The notes below the pieces were generated by a model, which saw only the letters and a program-made list of their open reading frames with translations, did no database searches and was not told the origin of the DNA. Made by a program: the position numbers and the translations under genes. DNA of 64,000 bases from Crocodylus rhombifer (Eukaryota > Chordata > Crocodylia > Crocodylidae), in NCBI GenBank assembly GCA_038503035.1, contig JAVSML010019006.1, positions 19,358 through 83,357 on the forward strand, written 5' to 3'. Below, one piece after another: positions 21,051-34,440 of this stretch (within the stretch, counting starts at the first letter, position 1; each line of letters opens with the position of its first letter).

Positions 21051-23899
21051 TGGGAGCGGGTTAGTCTCCAGGAAGTGGCATCAGAAGCAATTCTCGATGG
21101 TCCTTTGCATATGAGCACATGTAGGTGAAGCAGCCAAAGTGGGGCAAAGGGTTTGCTGGAAATAGGCAGCTTCTTGGCTCCCTTCTCTCACAGTAATAAC
21201 CCTGCTGCCACTTCCCCTTGTGATTCGAGCCTGTGCCAAAAGGAGCAGTTTGTGGAGCCAAGCGCCCGAGGCAGTGGGGAGCTCTGGTAGTGAAAGTTGG
21301 GAGGTGAGCAATCACCTGCCTGCAAGTGAGGCCACGTTTGGATGTTTGCCTTCAGCTCGGGCACGCTGGTCTGACACGTCGCTCTCCGCAGCGGTGATGT
21401 CAGAGGGGAGCTGGGTGCAGCCGCTTCCCCAGGGCGGGCAGGGCTTCGACTTGCCATCCAGCGCTGCAACTCTCCACATTTGGTAACAGTCCCGTGACGG
21501 TTCACGCGTGCCGCTCTCCTTGGAACTGAAAAGCTCCCTCCCGCCATATCTGGGTACCGAAGACTTTGGGCACTGGCGGCAGAGAGGGACGTGGTCTCTT
21601 CTCTCCCGTACGGGTGGGATTTACACTTCAGAGCCATGCTCTGGTCTCAGTGCCTGGTCACAGCCCTGCCTGACTGCTGAGCGCAGGACTTGGCCCAGCC
21701 AAAGCGAAAACCTTGGCTGTCGACCAAGCCCTGCTTATAGAGGCTCTCGCCTGCCTTTGTTTCGTGGCCCTGCCTTGCTACCTGCTTTCCTGCCTCTTCC
21801 TACACTGAGGCTTTCTGATCCCAGAAGAGCAGCCAGGTCTGCTGGGACATTTGTGTTGTCTCTGGGGGAACCACCTGGGGCTTGTCTATACAAGGAAGTT
21901 AGGTAGCAGGAAGCCGGGGCGGGAGTTGCAGCACGCTGCTTGGCGCTCGGTCTGGTGTGCTGGCCTACAAGGTGACTTGCCCCTCTTTGGCAGGGGAGTC
22001 ACTCGCCTCACACTTGGTCACAAGGACTGTCCACGTGGGCCCCTACCTACAGCTTCCTGACTTCCCTTTCTCGTGAGCCCCCCATCTGGCCCGAAGGAAC
22101 CGCTCGTGCTTTCGGGTTAAAAGACATTTCTTGCCCTGCACTGAAGAGGAAATAGCCTTTTTGCAGACCTAGAGAGTGAGTCAGTGCCCGCAGTGTGAAG
22201 AACAGGGAGGGAAAGCCCCAGGGCTTAGCTCTGACCCCCTCCAGGAGCTGATATGCATGAGAAGCCAGTCTGGAAAGGCCCATTTGCTCCTTCCCCTGCC
22301 TGCCCCTCTCACATCACCAGGCATTTACCTGCATTTGTGCCAGCAAGTGGGGAACAAATGCTGCTGCACCAGGAGATCTCCTCGGAAAGTCTGTGCCATC
22401 TCGGGCCCAGGAAAAGCAGCCAGCTCCTGCTGACACAGGAGAAAGGCCTGCCTTGTCACATGCGGGCATTCGGGATGTTGGGAGCAATCAGATACAGTGA
22501 TGGGGCCCAGAGAGGAGCCTAGACAGACAAGGGACCCAGCTTCCAGCGTGTGCCTCTGTGAGTCACTGTGGCCAGGTCCCCAAGGGAAGGAGGGTTTTGC
22601 ATGGAAAGCACAAGGGAGCTTGCCTTCAGCTCATACCTGCAGCCAGCAGCACAGTGTGAATATACCTCGGTGCAGCTGTATTCATAACTACACTGGTTCC
22701 CACACTCCTGGGAACCCCCGAGATGCTGACGTGAGGTGGACTGTGCTCCTTCCTCCGTGGATCCTTACAGCAGCCTGCCGGAGAGAGGACTGCCAGCCTA
22801 ACCGCTGCGGCCTTGCTCAGCCTCTGGCAGTGGTGTACCTGAGGCTGCAAAGGCAGATAAAGAAAAGCTGAATAATTGTGATGATCAGACACGAAAGGAC
22901 CTGAGGACCATGGAGTCCTGAACCACGGGTGATCCCTACACCTGCAGGAACTTGGGGGTTAACAGTCATAATAGCAACCAGGTTCTTCAGATTCAACTTC
23001 CGTATTGGTGTTTGTCCATCCTTTCCAGCTGCTGTCCCCACATTGCTTCCTCTCACCTGCCTCCACCTGGATCAGATGCTGAGCTCTCTCACTGGTAGGG
23101 TGAGAAAGGTTTACAAGGTTCACTTGCCCTTGCTGCTCTGGAATTCCCCGTCCTTCTCGCTGGCTGCGAACAGCTCTTCCTTTCAACAATCGTAGATGCT
23201 GCCATTCCCACTCCTTCCTTTATGCCTTCTGCCCACAGCTCCAGGTACCTCAGCTGCTGTTTTCTAGAGTAAAGCCTTTTGGCAACAGTCTCTGGAAGGT
23301 GAGACGACTGCAGCCACACCTCACCCCTCCTCTGCCTGGAGTCCTCCGTGACGCTCGCCACCCTGACAGCATCCCTGCACGCATCCCTCTCAGAGCTTCT
23401 CTTGTTTCTCGCTCCTAAGTCCAAAGAGAGGGATCTTCACCCATTAATCTGACAGGCTACAGATTGTGTTCACAGGCCTGTCCTCCTTTGGAGCAGCCAG
23501 GGAAGGTAAGAGGTGCCAACAGAGCCAGCGCAGCTGTGTGGTGAGAGCGATGGGAGGTGCTTATGCTGTTTCTCTTTGCTTCAGCATTGCTCAGGCATTG
23601 GAGATGTGAAGAACCTCATGGGCACTGTTCCAGGTCTCATTGTAGGTGGTGAGTCCAGGTGGGCAGGGAACTGGAACAAACACAGCCTGAGACATTTTGG
23701 AGCTCTGCGCAGGAGTTAACCAGGCACCTCCCACCAATTCCAGTGAAAAATCAAGCCACTGAAACTGGACCAGGAAGAGGCCACTTGGATTCCCTTTGGC
23801 CCTTCCTGCCAGAGGATAAGGCTGCATTGTTCCTTACAGTCTCCTCTAGTAGGGGGAATATAACAGAAAGGAGGAGGAAGGTGTGGGCGGTGGATATAG

Positions 23900-24240
23900 A
23901 GTTAACGTGGCTGTTGTGGAGATGACTGGGTTTAGGTATCCGAGTTTCAGAAAGGATGCTGACAACTTGGAAAGAGCTCAGAAAAGAGTGACAAGAATGA
24001 TTGGCAGGCTGGAAAGCCTGCCTGGAAAAGAGAGGTTGAAGTACAGGCTGCTTATCTGGAGAAAGGTGGATGAAGTCCAGTAAGGACCTGCACCAGGAGG
24101 CTGCTGGGAGGGCTCTGCGTTTTGCAGTAAGCCAGAGCTGCATCTGGATGCAATCAGAATGAAGTGAAGGCAGCACCTTTTTAGCAGTGAGGGCAACGAG
24201 CTGCTTGAAGAGATGCCCCAGGATGCATGGATTCACTGTC
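23900..24240 (+). mobile_element. Degenerate CR1/L3 LINE fragment
   Basis: The segment 'aacttggaaagagctcagaaaagagtgacaagaatgattggcaggctggaaagcctgcctggaaaagagaggttgaag' matches the ORF2 C-terminal block (LERAQKRVTRMIGRLESLP...ERLK) of L3-like CR1. The text beyond is eroded, with 'agcagtgagggcaacgagctgcttgaagagatgcccca' recalling the later 'V..L..WN.LP' region. Confidence 0.6.
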
Positions 24241-25194
24241 ACGTGAAGTGTTTACATCAAGCTCACGTGCTTTTCTAGCGCAGGTGCCTAGTCCGGGCTG
24301 CGGGCAGGACTTGGTGGCCAGGCTCTTGCCTGCATGCTGCACAACAGCCTCTGGCCTTTTCAGCCTTGTTGCAAAAATGCAACGAGCTCTGAAGGGAGGA
24401 AGCTGCCATTAGACAAATGGAGCCTGGAAGGAAGATGCACGTTCCTGAGTGAGGGTGCTGTAGGCGTTGGGAGGGTATCGGGGAGGGGCTGGACTCAGCC
24501 TCACTCGAACTCTTCAAGGTGAGATCAGGTATCTCTGAACAATGTGATTTAAGTCAGCTGCTGAGAGAAGTCCCACAGCCTGTGTGCACGGGGGTCAGGC
24601 TGTACATTTGGGGCTGTCCTTTCTGGCTTTGGAAGCTGTGCCTGTGCATGCCCCTTGTTCGTTCTCTTCCTGTGTCACAGGTGGCAGGTTTCTGCATTGG
24701 TGCAGCAGGTTCTGTATTACGTGCAGCTCAGTAGTATGACCCAAATAATCAAATTCCAGGCTTCGGCCAGGTGCCTACGAGGGCCAGAAGGAATTTTAAC
24801 CTAGATGCACAGCTGGGCAGGATAAAATCCAGTATGGATTTTTTTCTTACTCTAAAGTGTCAGTGAGTGGCCTTGGCTGGAGCCGGGGCTCTGGCTGGGC
24901 AAGCCAGGCTCCTGGGTGGTGCACAGAGTCCTCTCTTGCGTGCCCAGCTTGTAGACATGCCAGGACCAAACTGCGAGGCTTAGCATTTGGAGATACCGCC
25001 ACATGACATAGTCATGGATTTTCCTGACTTTCTTCTGCAGCACGAGGCCTGGGCATATCTCACCTTGTCCTTTCCATCACCACAGGGCCCTGGCATTGCT
25101 GGCACTTTGGTCCCTCTCACAGCACACCACCGTCTTGTTGTCTAACCCAGGTTCTGGGCTCAACACCGGCATGCTGCCTCGACACAAAGCCGTG

Positions 25195-25257
25195 CGGGGA
25201 GTTGGACAAGATGTGACCTCCTGAGGTCCCTTCCAACCCTCATTGTCTATGGTTCTG
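25195..25257 (+). mobile_element. CR1 LINE 3' tail fragment
   Basis: The sequence 'gttggacaagatgtgacctcctgaggtcccttccaaccctcattgtctatggttctg' is a typical CR1 3' terminus with a short octamer-like tail. The upstream body is not recognisable. Confidence 0.7.
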
Positions 25258-25304
25258 CATTGGTAAAATGCAGCATCCTGGGTCACACAGAAGTTTGTCT
25301 AGAT

Positions 25305-25600
25305 CAGTGATTCTTAAGCAGGGTGCCAGTGATTCTTAAGCTGGGGCACCTTCAGATCCTTTCCAGGGTGCCACGCACTGTTAGCACTGTGAACCATGCA
25401 GACACGGCTCACAAGAGAAACCCAGAGATGGCAAAGAGGAATCCAGATGTTGAACCATCCTGCTCTGCCATGGGCGTGCTGAGTTCTGTGCAGTGGAGGA
25501 ACTGCTTTGGTATCTGTCTGTAGACAACACACTATGAGTGCAAACTGTGAGCTGGCGTTTTCCAAGAGGGCCCTTGAGTCTAACAGCTTGGGAATCGCTG
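25305..25600. mobile_element. Non-autonomous hAT-type element, 296 bp, with duplicated left end
   Basis: The left end CAGTGATTCTTAAGC and right end AGCTTGGGAATCGCTG form terminal inverted repeats. Flanks are gtctagat (25297-25304) and gcctagat (25601-25608), a 7/8 match that supports an 8-bp duplication. The left 22 bp are tandemly duplicated (cagtgattcttaag at both 25305 and 25327). Related copies lie at about 37078-37327 and 46529-46800. All three share an 'ac..gttcacacaagaaacccagag' type centre. Confidence 0.8.
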
Positions 25601-25679
25601 GCCTAGATGAGCTAAAGATCTCAAGCCCTGTGAGATTACAAAAGTGTGTTATGTGTCCCAAGCGCGGGGTCTCTGGGGA

Positions 25680-25992
25680 CCCCAAGGGGGGCTAATTCAC
25701 GGGCAAGAAGAAATTCCAAAGATGTCCCTGTAGGTTGGCATCCGCCATTGTGGTGCTGAGCGACGCTGCTTCGGCTGCCTGCTTGGCCCGAGTGCCCCTC
25801 AGAGCCAGCTTCTGGGGGGAGCTCTTCCCAAGAGAAGCAGTGCAGGCCCCTACCCTGGGGGTGTTTAAGAGGTGGTTGGATGAACACCTTGCTGGAGTCG
25901 TTTGACCCCAGTACTCTTTCCTGCCAAGGCAGGGGGTCGGACTCGATGATCTGTTCAGGTCCCTTCCGACCCGAGAAACTATGAAACTATGA
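25680..25992 (+). mobile_element. CR1 LINE 3' end with intact ctatgaaactatga tail
   Basis: It runs from 'cccaaggggggctaattcacgggcaagaagaaattcc' through 'gtgtttaagaggtggttggatgaacaccttgctgg' and 'tcggactcgatgatctgttcaggtcccttccgaccc' to the terminal 'gaaactatgaaactatga'. The subfamily tail is the same as at 61110-61253. Confidence 0.85.
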
Positions 25993-27502
25993 AGCAGGAT
26001 TGAATGTTGTGGGGCGCCTCTGCTGTGACTCTTGCAGGAAGGTGAGCTGGCCAGGAGGGAAAGACCTCAATTGTATTTTGAGTTCATCTGTTTCTACAGA
26101 ACATGTTGCTTCCCACGAGCACCTGTGATGTGTTTCTCTCTGAAAAGGCTCCCTTAGATCCAGGGATTTCTGCACACCAAAAAGCCAGAACAGTAAATAT
26201 TTATCCAAGATGTGCAGCTGTTAATGCGATCCAGTCTTCACTCATTGCAAACGGCATCATGATGATGGGTTCATTCAGGAAGGAGCAGAGGCTGGGCGAC
26301 GTGGGCCTGAAGCATGTGTTCCCTGGTGAGCATCACAGATTGCCCCCATCGCTGGCGGTGTCTGAGCCACTGCAAGGCTTCTGCTGTCTTGAAGGCCTGA
26401 GCGCCTCCAGAGATTGCTGTGCATCCCCACTGTGCCTCATAGCAGCCCCGTGCCCTGTGGTGGTGCCTCCACCTTTCTGGCTGACATCCGCTCTGCAACT
26501 GTGCCCAGTGCTGCCAGCGTCTCCCTGAGGGGCAGCACAGCAGCTTCTCCCCAGGCAAGAGGGAGTGGTTCCCTGCTGCCCTGGACTGCAAGCCCCAGAT
26601 CCCGTGTCTGGTGGTCTCTCTAGGCTCTGCTTCCCCAGCTCTGTCAGGACCTCGTGTGCACTGTCAGCTGCTAGTCAGTAAAGAGGAAGCAGGCCACGCA
26701 AAGCTACAAAGTAGGAGAGGAAGGTGTGCATTGGTGTCTGCTCTGTCAAGCTCTCAGCTGCGTGCATTTATGGGACATCAACCGGGAGCTTTCTCCTTTC
26801 CTCTCGCGCTGCCTTGCTCTGGTGCTGGCAGTCTGGATCTGGCTCACCAAGGGATTCCATCCAGCCTGTGGCAGGTCCTTGGGCAAGCATGGGGGGCAGC
26901 CCAGGACGTGGTGTGTGTGGCTGGTCCCGCTGCCCCCGGGTGCAAGGGGGGCTGGGGTGGCATGGTGGCTGGATTCAGCTTCCTGGCACCGGTGGCTCCT
27001 TATGGCTGTTGCTGCCAGTGTTGCTGCTGTTGCCGGACCCAGCCCGTCTTCCTTGCACCCACTACCAGGGGCAACAGATGCAGCAGGCAGGTGGACTGGC
27101 GAGGTCTCCTGGGACCCCCGTGGAGGGTGCACTCAGATGGGATGGGGCTGTGGGCAGGCGGGCAGGAAGCGGCATCCAGGAAGGGGCCAGGTGGGCCGGG
27201 CTGGGATCACGGAGCAGTGACAGCGCAGTGCTGGGACAGAGTCATGATCTGCTCCCCACGTGCCCCTTCCCACAGAATTGGCACCTGTTGCAGGGATATG
27301 TGGGAAGCGAGTCGTGGCTCTACCCCAGCCCCTGGCCCCGCACTGTAATCCCTCGTGATCCTGGCCCTGGCCCCGGCCCCCTCCATAGCCAGGCTTATGG
27401 TCCAACTCCCTACACACTGCAGAGCGGAAGGGAGCAAGCAAGTTAGAAAGGAGCATTTCAGGGTCAGCCGCTGGGGTGTAGCATGAGAGCTTTGCATTTC
27501 CC

Positions 27503-27545
27503 CAGCTCAGTTCAGCTCAGCTCAGCTCAGCTCAGCACAGCACAG
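27503..27545. repeat. (CAGCT)n pentanucleotide repeat
   Basis: Eight to nine units of CAGCT occur with CAGTT and CAGCA variants at the edges. Confidence 0.95.
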
Positions 27546-29782
27546 GGAGAGCTCTGGTTTCATCAGGAGTCCTCCAGAGCCATCACGAGTCACAAAGCCG
27601 GGGACTCACCGGGTTTGTTTTGGTTTTTTCCCCAGGTTCACGGTGTCTGTTTGCATGCCTGTGGGACTGGTCTTTCCCAACCCCGGCCACAGGAATGCGC
27701 AGGTGTGCTGGGAACAGCTGCACACCCTTCCCCTGCTGCACCCTCTTGGCAGCTCGCCCTTTGTCTCCCAGCGCCTGGGGAAGTGGCCAGGCAGGACCCG
27801 TAAAGATGCCGTAGCCATGCTTGCTTCCTCGGCTTGCTGAGAGCCCTGGCCAGAGCACGGCTAGAGTCTCCAGCTCAGAATTTGACCACTGCTGCCTGGG
27901 AATAACACAGGGCCCATCTCTCTTTCCAGGAGGGGTGTCTAGGAACAGGGGCCGTGTAGCAATTGGATGAGCATTAATGAGGTGTGAACAGCTGAGAGGT
28001 GTAAACAGCTGTCCTCACTCTGGTCAGCAGAGAGGCTTAAATTGTAAACGATTTGGAAGGACTGATGCCATTTGCAGTGTTAAATAGCTGCCCCCTTCCC
28101 CACCAGCATCTTGGCTGGCTCATTGATAGCAAGGTTAAAAACAGTGCGCTGTCCTGGTGCAGCTCCACAGGCAGTCTTTTGGCTGGAATTTGCCCCATCT
28201 CTCAGTGGTGGGTGCTCTGGAAGCACAGGGAAGGAAAGGCAAAGGGAGGAAACAGCAACGAACTCTGGATTTGGTCAGTCAGAGGGGGTTCAGAGAGCAG
28301 TGAATGATTAAAGGGCCGATGACAGCAAGAGACGAGGGGCTCAGCTTGAGCTCATGGAAGGAAGGTCAGGAAGTGACTTAATCTTTAAGTACCTGCTTGA
28401 GGAACAGAAATGTAAGGGCAGCTCTGAACAAAGATGTAACTAGACCCAAGGGCTGGGAGCGGAAGTGGATAAGCTGGGACCGAGAGCAAGGGGCGCATCG
28501 CTAGCAGCATGGCTACTCACCCGTTGAAGCAGCTTGTCAAGGGCTCGGGTACGCTCTCCGTCCTGGACACGCGGGAACGGTCTGCACTCATGCTGAGTGG
28601 AGTTTGTCCCAGCTGGTCCCCGGCCCACTTCATACAGGGGTTGGGTTGGAGGGCTGCAGCAGTCCCCTGGCTGCATGTGTCCATCAGAGGAAGGTGTTTG
28701 CAGGAGAAGGCACATGTGCTGCGCAGAGGCAGGACCAGGGATCTGCGGGTGGGGAGCAGAAGCCCTCGGCACTGTCCCTCGCCGGAAGCAGTCGCTGCGC
28801 TCCGATGTCAGCAGGGTTGGAATAAGCCTGTCTCTGGAAGCCCTGACAAATCCTTCGTAGGCATGGTCTGCCCCGCAGCACACCCCTGGGGATGCTGGTG
28901 TGTCTCCTGCTGAGAGAAGCCCTTGAGATCGGGTTTCCCCTCCCTTGCCCCTTACAAAAAAAGCACTGCTGTCTCTGCTCCGCTTAACAGAGCCGGCAGG
29001 TCCTCCCTCTTCTCCCTGACTCTGCCTTGGTTTGTTTTCCACCGTGGTGGATCTTGGTGCATAAAGAGGAGATGGGCAGAGAGCTGGGCAGCCACTGCCC
29101 CTGCTGCTCCATCCTAGGCTCTTCCTGCAGCCCTTACAGTTTTGCTGCCGTCTGTAATCCTAATGCCCAGCCCCTGGCTTGCCTTGCCTTGCTACTGTGA
29201 TGTCTGGTGGCTGCGGGGCCAGTGTATTTCATTCTTGTGCTGCACTGAAGCTGGTTGCTGAGGCTGTGGTCTCTACCTTTGCTTCGGTGCGCTGCAGCCT
29301 TCCCTGCGAAGCTGGAGGTCCTCGTGGGAAGGCCCTGCCGAGCTAGTCGAGTTACGTCAGAGCAGAAGACTGTGAGGCCCTCTGCGGCCAGCGGTGCAGC
29401 AATCCTGCTCCCCCCACGGTAGCGTGACAGCCAGTGCTGCGGGTGACTGGGATTGAATAACCGCATTCCTGGCAGGGTGGGGAGAGCTGGGTGGCTCTCG
29501 GGGAGCTGCACGAGGGTGCGTCCAGGTTTGTAACTGCCCCTTCTTTCTCTGGCTCATTTCCTCCTCTTGCCCCGCGCCCTCCCCATTTCAGGTGGAATCG
29601 GTTTTGCTTGAGGCCCATTGCTTCTGCCCAGCTGTTCGGAAAGCCACGGCCTCCTCCACGCAAACCCTTTGTTCTCGAGAAGTTTCATGTCCCCAACCCT
29701 GCGCTTCCAGAGCACCCACCACTGAAAGGGCAGGAATCCCCCGTGGCCACAGGTCCCAGCTCCAGGCTGTCCTGCACCGGTT

Positions 29783-29935
29783 GCATAGATTCATAGATGT
29801 TTGGGTCAGAAGGGACCTCAGCAGATCATCAAGAACGACCCCCTGCCCTGGGCAGGAGAGAGCACTGGGGTAAGACAACCCCAGCCAGGTGCATGTCTAA
29901 CCTGATGCATCCTTCATCCCTCCCACACCCTGCAT
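29783..29935 (-). mobile_element. CR1 LINE 3' end, reverse orientation
   Basis: The sequence 'gcatagattcatagatgtttgggtcagaagggacctcagcagatcatc', followed by 'ccccctgccctgggcaggagagagcactggggtaagacaaccccagccaggtgc', is a reversed CR1 3' UTR. The body ends soon after. Confidence 0.8.
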
Positions 29936-32900
29936 TGCACACAGGTGCCAAGCCCCCCTGTCTGGTTGGACTCGGAGGCCTGTAGAGCCATGTCCTGCAC
30001 ACCAGATACAGCGCGTCCTGCGAGGAGTGGGCAGTGGCCCTTCCTCCTGCAGCACCTCCCTCTGGCTGATCCCAGGAGCCTGGCATTGGATTTGTGCACT
30101 GTCCATCCCGCCTTCCTCCCCGTGGGCTCTTGCAGGCAGAGCTTGGCTCCCCATGCTGTCTCCCTGCTGGGCTGAGCACCCTCGGCTTTGTGGCCAGCGC
30201 ACCCAGCTCTGCCCAGGCCTCTTGGGGCAGGAGGGAGTAGCCGGGAGGAGCCTTCTCTGTTATCCAGGCCAATACTCAGAGCAAGACAGGAGCAAGATGT
30301 ACAGTCTTGCCTAGCAGCTGCCCACTTTGGGGTGTCCTGTCTTCTCAGGGTGCCGTGCAGCATGCAGGAGGCCAGGGGCAGGTCTGGCTGGCCCCAGGGC
30401 CCTCTGCCATATCCTTCTTCCCATTTTTGTTGCCTCCTTTAAGCCTGTGGGTGATGTGTTGTGGCAGCACGATTTTGAAGGGGCTTTGTAATGCCATTAG
30501 CAGCATCTGCCCCCATCTTCCCATCCGCCTCGTATCACAGGCCTCGCACTGTGAGGGCTTGGGTTGTACTGTTGTGTGTTCCTGTGGTGCCTGGCAGGAT
30601 GGGGGCTCCTTGTCGCTGTGTTCTGTGACAAAGGTGGTCTTGGCTTTATGCAAGCTCCTTTTCCAGCCTGGGCCCTGTGCTTCCACGGGAGCGCAGGGCA
30701 GGTGATGTATTGTTCATCACAGACAAGGGTGGAAAGGTGGTTAAAGAGCATCCAGGCTTTCTGCCCATTGTCTTGGGGCTATTCAGTGCGTGCGGGCTGC
30801 ACCCCTGACCTCATGCCACCGCCCTGGGCTCCCAACGGGCTGCCGAGCCACACACCTTCCCCAGTGTCTGCTGCTTGTCAGTTATTGTACGTGTCTGCTC
30901 TCAGCCCGGAGAGGGCAGGGCAGCCCAGCGGGAAGCCACTGCTTTGGAAGCCTTCCTGAACATCTGCATTCAATCAACCCTGACATCTCTATTAGACATA
31001 ATAGAGCCCACTTCAGCTGAACACCAGCAGCCAGGAGCCCGAGGACAGACCGCGCTGTGGATTCCTCTGCCCCGGAGGGTGCTAGCAGCTGGGCAGCAGC
31101 TGCCTGTGGTTGGTAATTGCAGTGGGCTGTGCTCCATAGCCTGCCCTGCAAAGCTGGAGAGCCTGACCGCGAAGCTGCAGAGGGAGCACCCGGCTCCATG
31201 GTCTGCAGAGCTGAGCCATGGCAGGGGGAAGGCGGGGAGGATTCAAGTTGTCCTGAGCCAGGAAGCAGCTCTGTCAGCTCCTTGGCAGGGGGGAGGATGC
31301 CAGGACTCAGACTCCTCTGTAGATCGTGCCCCGTACTCATTCTCTGCTGATCTCCCCCTCTGTTTTCTTTCCAGAACCGGTATAGCGAAGTTGAGAGAGA
31401 GGAGACTTGTGAGGAGGAAAGGGAGAGCTGAGGTGTGTCCGTGCAGGCAGCGAGGGACTGCGTCGGAGCAGCTAGTAAGCGAGGGACACAAGGGAGAGTC
31501 TTGAGTGCACATGTAGGTAGCCCCGTCTGTGCATTGTACCTACCCCAAGCGTTCCAGGAGTGGCAGAGCTGCTCGCCAGCTGTATCTCCACAGGGCCATG
31601 CATGCACGCAGGAAAATTATCCCCTCCCACAACTTCTGCTCCTATATACCTACAAAACCCACCAGTTTCTCTGCCTCGGTCTCATTCTCAACTGTCTGGG
31701 CAAATGCGCATCCCAGTCAGGCCCTTGCAGAGGGCAAGGCTGCACTGGCCAGCCAGGGTACCAGGAGGCCACAGCCAGAGAGAGCTCAGCACAGACCAGC
31801 TCATCTGCTGAGAAGCCGTGTCATTTTGCTCATGTGGGTCTCTGTGCTGCCGTGGCTCGAGCGTCAGCAGCACCTGGAATAACTCGGGCATAGACTCTGT
31901 GCTGCCATCACTCCAGGCCAACGCGGGGTGGCTGAGGCCTGCTGCAGTACACATGTGCATGTTGCCCCTGCCCACGGGTGGTCCACGACAGGTCCCTCTG
32001 CAGGCTGTGCTCTGCTGCTGTGTTTGAAGAGTCTCACTTTCCACCTCATCCCGGGGCAGTGCAGGGGCATAGCTGGCTCCCAGCCCCGTGTTGAGGCCCT
32101 GGAGCACGGGAGAAAAGAGAGCCTCTGCTTGCTGGTTTGGATGGCTGATGCTGTCCTGCCCACAACGACTGGTACCTATCAGGGGTAGGTTTTCTCCCTC
32201 AAGTGCTGAGCTGTTCCTCACGCTCTGTCACCATGGGGAGGAGTTAGAGATAGAGCTGCTCACAAATGGCCAAGGAGTTGTGCAGGGAGCCTGGACACAA
32301 CCTTCCAGCTGGAGCAGCCACTTGCCCAAGCAGCAGTTTGCATTCACCCTCCCCATGATGTAGCTTCACTGTTCTGGGCTGACCCTGACACACTGTGGGC
32401 ACCTCCTGTGGAGCAACCAAACACATAGCTGCTGCCCAGAATCACCTTCCTTCCCTGTGGGGTGCCTGCCAGATCACCCCTGTTCCCTAGCCCAGGTCCC
32501 CTTCTTCCCTCCTTCAGAGTTCCCCACATTCAGCTGGACATCATGTTGTGCCCATCGCGATCCCTCAGGCCAGCCGAGAGCAGTCTCCTGCCAGCACCAT
32601 GTTCATTTGGCAGAAGTGCTGGGAGGCCATTCTTAGCAGTCGCTCTGGAGCTCCCTCCCCTGCCCCCCAACCCCTCGGGGCTTGACTGAACCCAAGCCCA
32701 GGCATCTTCTGGAAGGGCTGTAAAGCCTTTTTATTTGGGCAGGTCTTCACCAGGCAGGTGATGTGCTGGAGTGTAGTATGGGGCATTTGCTTTACTACAT
32801 ATTATTTCATTTTAATACTTTTATCTGTCTTGCTAATGCCTCTGTTTTTCATTGTAAGCTGAGGTTTCAACCTCTGCTGGGGAGGGCAGTGTATGAACCA

Positions 32901-33980
32901 AATAAATGCATAAATCCACCCAAAACCCCCTCCTCTCCCTGTTCCATGGACTGGCAGGGAAGTGGGGGGTGGGCTGGTGTTGTGAATAGACTCATCCCCC
33001 ATGAAAGTCTCTGCCTATGAAATGTTGGGATCCAAGGTCCAGCTCCCCTGTTTCGGCAGGGAATGGCTAACGGTGCTCTAGGCAATGAGGATCCCCATAC
33101 ATAGCTGCTGGTTTCTCTCCATAGCGGTTTATCTGGCCACCGCTCACCTGATGTTTGATAAGCATTCTCAATGATAGAAAGACTCCCAGTTGCAGAAATG
33201 ATGGTACGTTGGTATAGATAATACCTGGAGAAATACAGTGAAGCCTTAGTCATGGGCTTTCCGTGTTGCTCCATAACATCTGCTCTCAAATAGTGGCCAG
33301 CATGGCCTCTGGTAGGAGTGGATATAATAAGTACTTGAAATAACCCCTGTATGAAATGCACCAAAAACCTCCTCCTTCTTGCTTATTAGAGCTTGTAACT
33401 TAAACCCAATTGCTGTTTGTAACTTGAAACCGATTTCTACTTAAAGCCCGGCCCTTTGTGTAGAACCTGCTGGAGACTGAGCCCAGGCAGCGGACGTTTA
33501 TTGCCTGGACTAGATCAAGTTTGCAAACTGAGCATGCAGGTTAGAAAATGCCATAATGATGGTTGCTCCAGGCAGTCTCCATTCCAGCCCTTTGTGCCTG
33601 TCCTCGTGACAGGACCCCAGAATTGCTTTCCCTGTAAGCCCTGTCTCCTTCCATGCACAAAATGATTTTCATGACTAGGTCTCAGGAGTCATGATTTCTT
33701 GTTACCTTCTTCACTTCTCTTTCATAACTGCTTTCTGGCAGCAGAAGGCTCTCACAGATCAGGACCCCAAGGGTTATTCCAGGTCCTGGAGAAATGTGCT
33801 TTACAGTTTTGCACCCTCCCTCCCTTCAACCTGCCCCATTCTGCCCTGGTCTCTCTGGGCACTTGTACATGTGATAGGGGTTTAGTCCTTCAGGGTTGCA
33901 TTCTGTGCCCCTAAATTGAAACAGCAAGTTTTTAATGGAAACGGTGGGTTTTATTTTTCCATCCCTATATATACGTCATT

Positions 33981-34440
33981 GTCCTGGCAGTCGCAGGTGC
34001 TTACTGAAGGCAGAAGCCATGAGGGGCCCAATCTTTTTTTTTCCTCACCTTGGCGGAGCTTGTCCACCTCTTCTGCAGCTGGGGAGCGAGCTGCTGGAGG
34101 GCCAAGTGGCCCCTGAGCTGCGGGTGGGGCCCAGTCCTTCTCTCCATGGTTGTGGCACCCTCTGGGACCACCCACATGGGCTGCTAGTGGGCTCAGTGCT
34201 GCCCCAACTTGGAGGCGCCTGATCCAACTCTTTCCTGAGCCTGTATGGACTTCTGGCACCTCATGTCCCATCCCTACCACCTTCTCCAGCTGCCAGCAAA
34301 CCCAGCCACCCTCCTGCTGCCTCCCCACACTGCCCCAGGCATCCTGCCAGCCGCGGGCGCTTGCTGAAGGCAGAAGTGGTGAGGGGCCCAATTCTTTTTC
34401 AGCAGAACCTTCCCATCTCTCCTGCGCCTGGGGGGGCAAG
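33981..34440. repeat. Direct repeat pair, period about 358 bp
   Basis: The block 'tcctggcagtcgcaggtgcttactgaaggcagaagccatgaggggcccaatc' (from 33981) recurs as 'tcctgccagccgcgggcgcttgctgaaggcagaagtggtgaggggcccaattc' (from 34339). Each is followed by a T-rich run and a 'ctcctgcagctgggg' or 'ctcctgcgcctgggg' segment. I do not recognise a family. It may be a diverged tandem duplication. Confidence 0.7.

Noticed and set aside
26611..27348. 245-codon open frame on + (with overlapping frames on both strands)
   Set aside because: GC-rich intron sequence keeps several frames open at once. The translation is low-complexity with no known motif and no splice logic.
32867..33364. 165-codon minus-strand open frame with a protein-like look
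   Set aside because: I could not match it to any family. Part of it recalls an old LINE tail ('atgctggccactattt'). It is not supportable as a gene.
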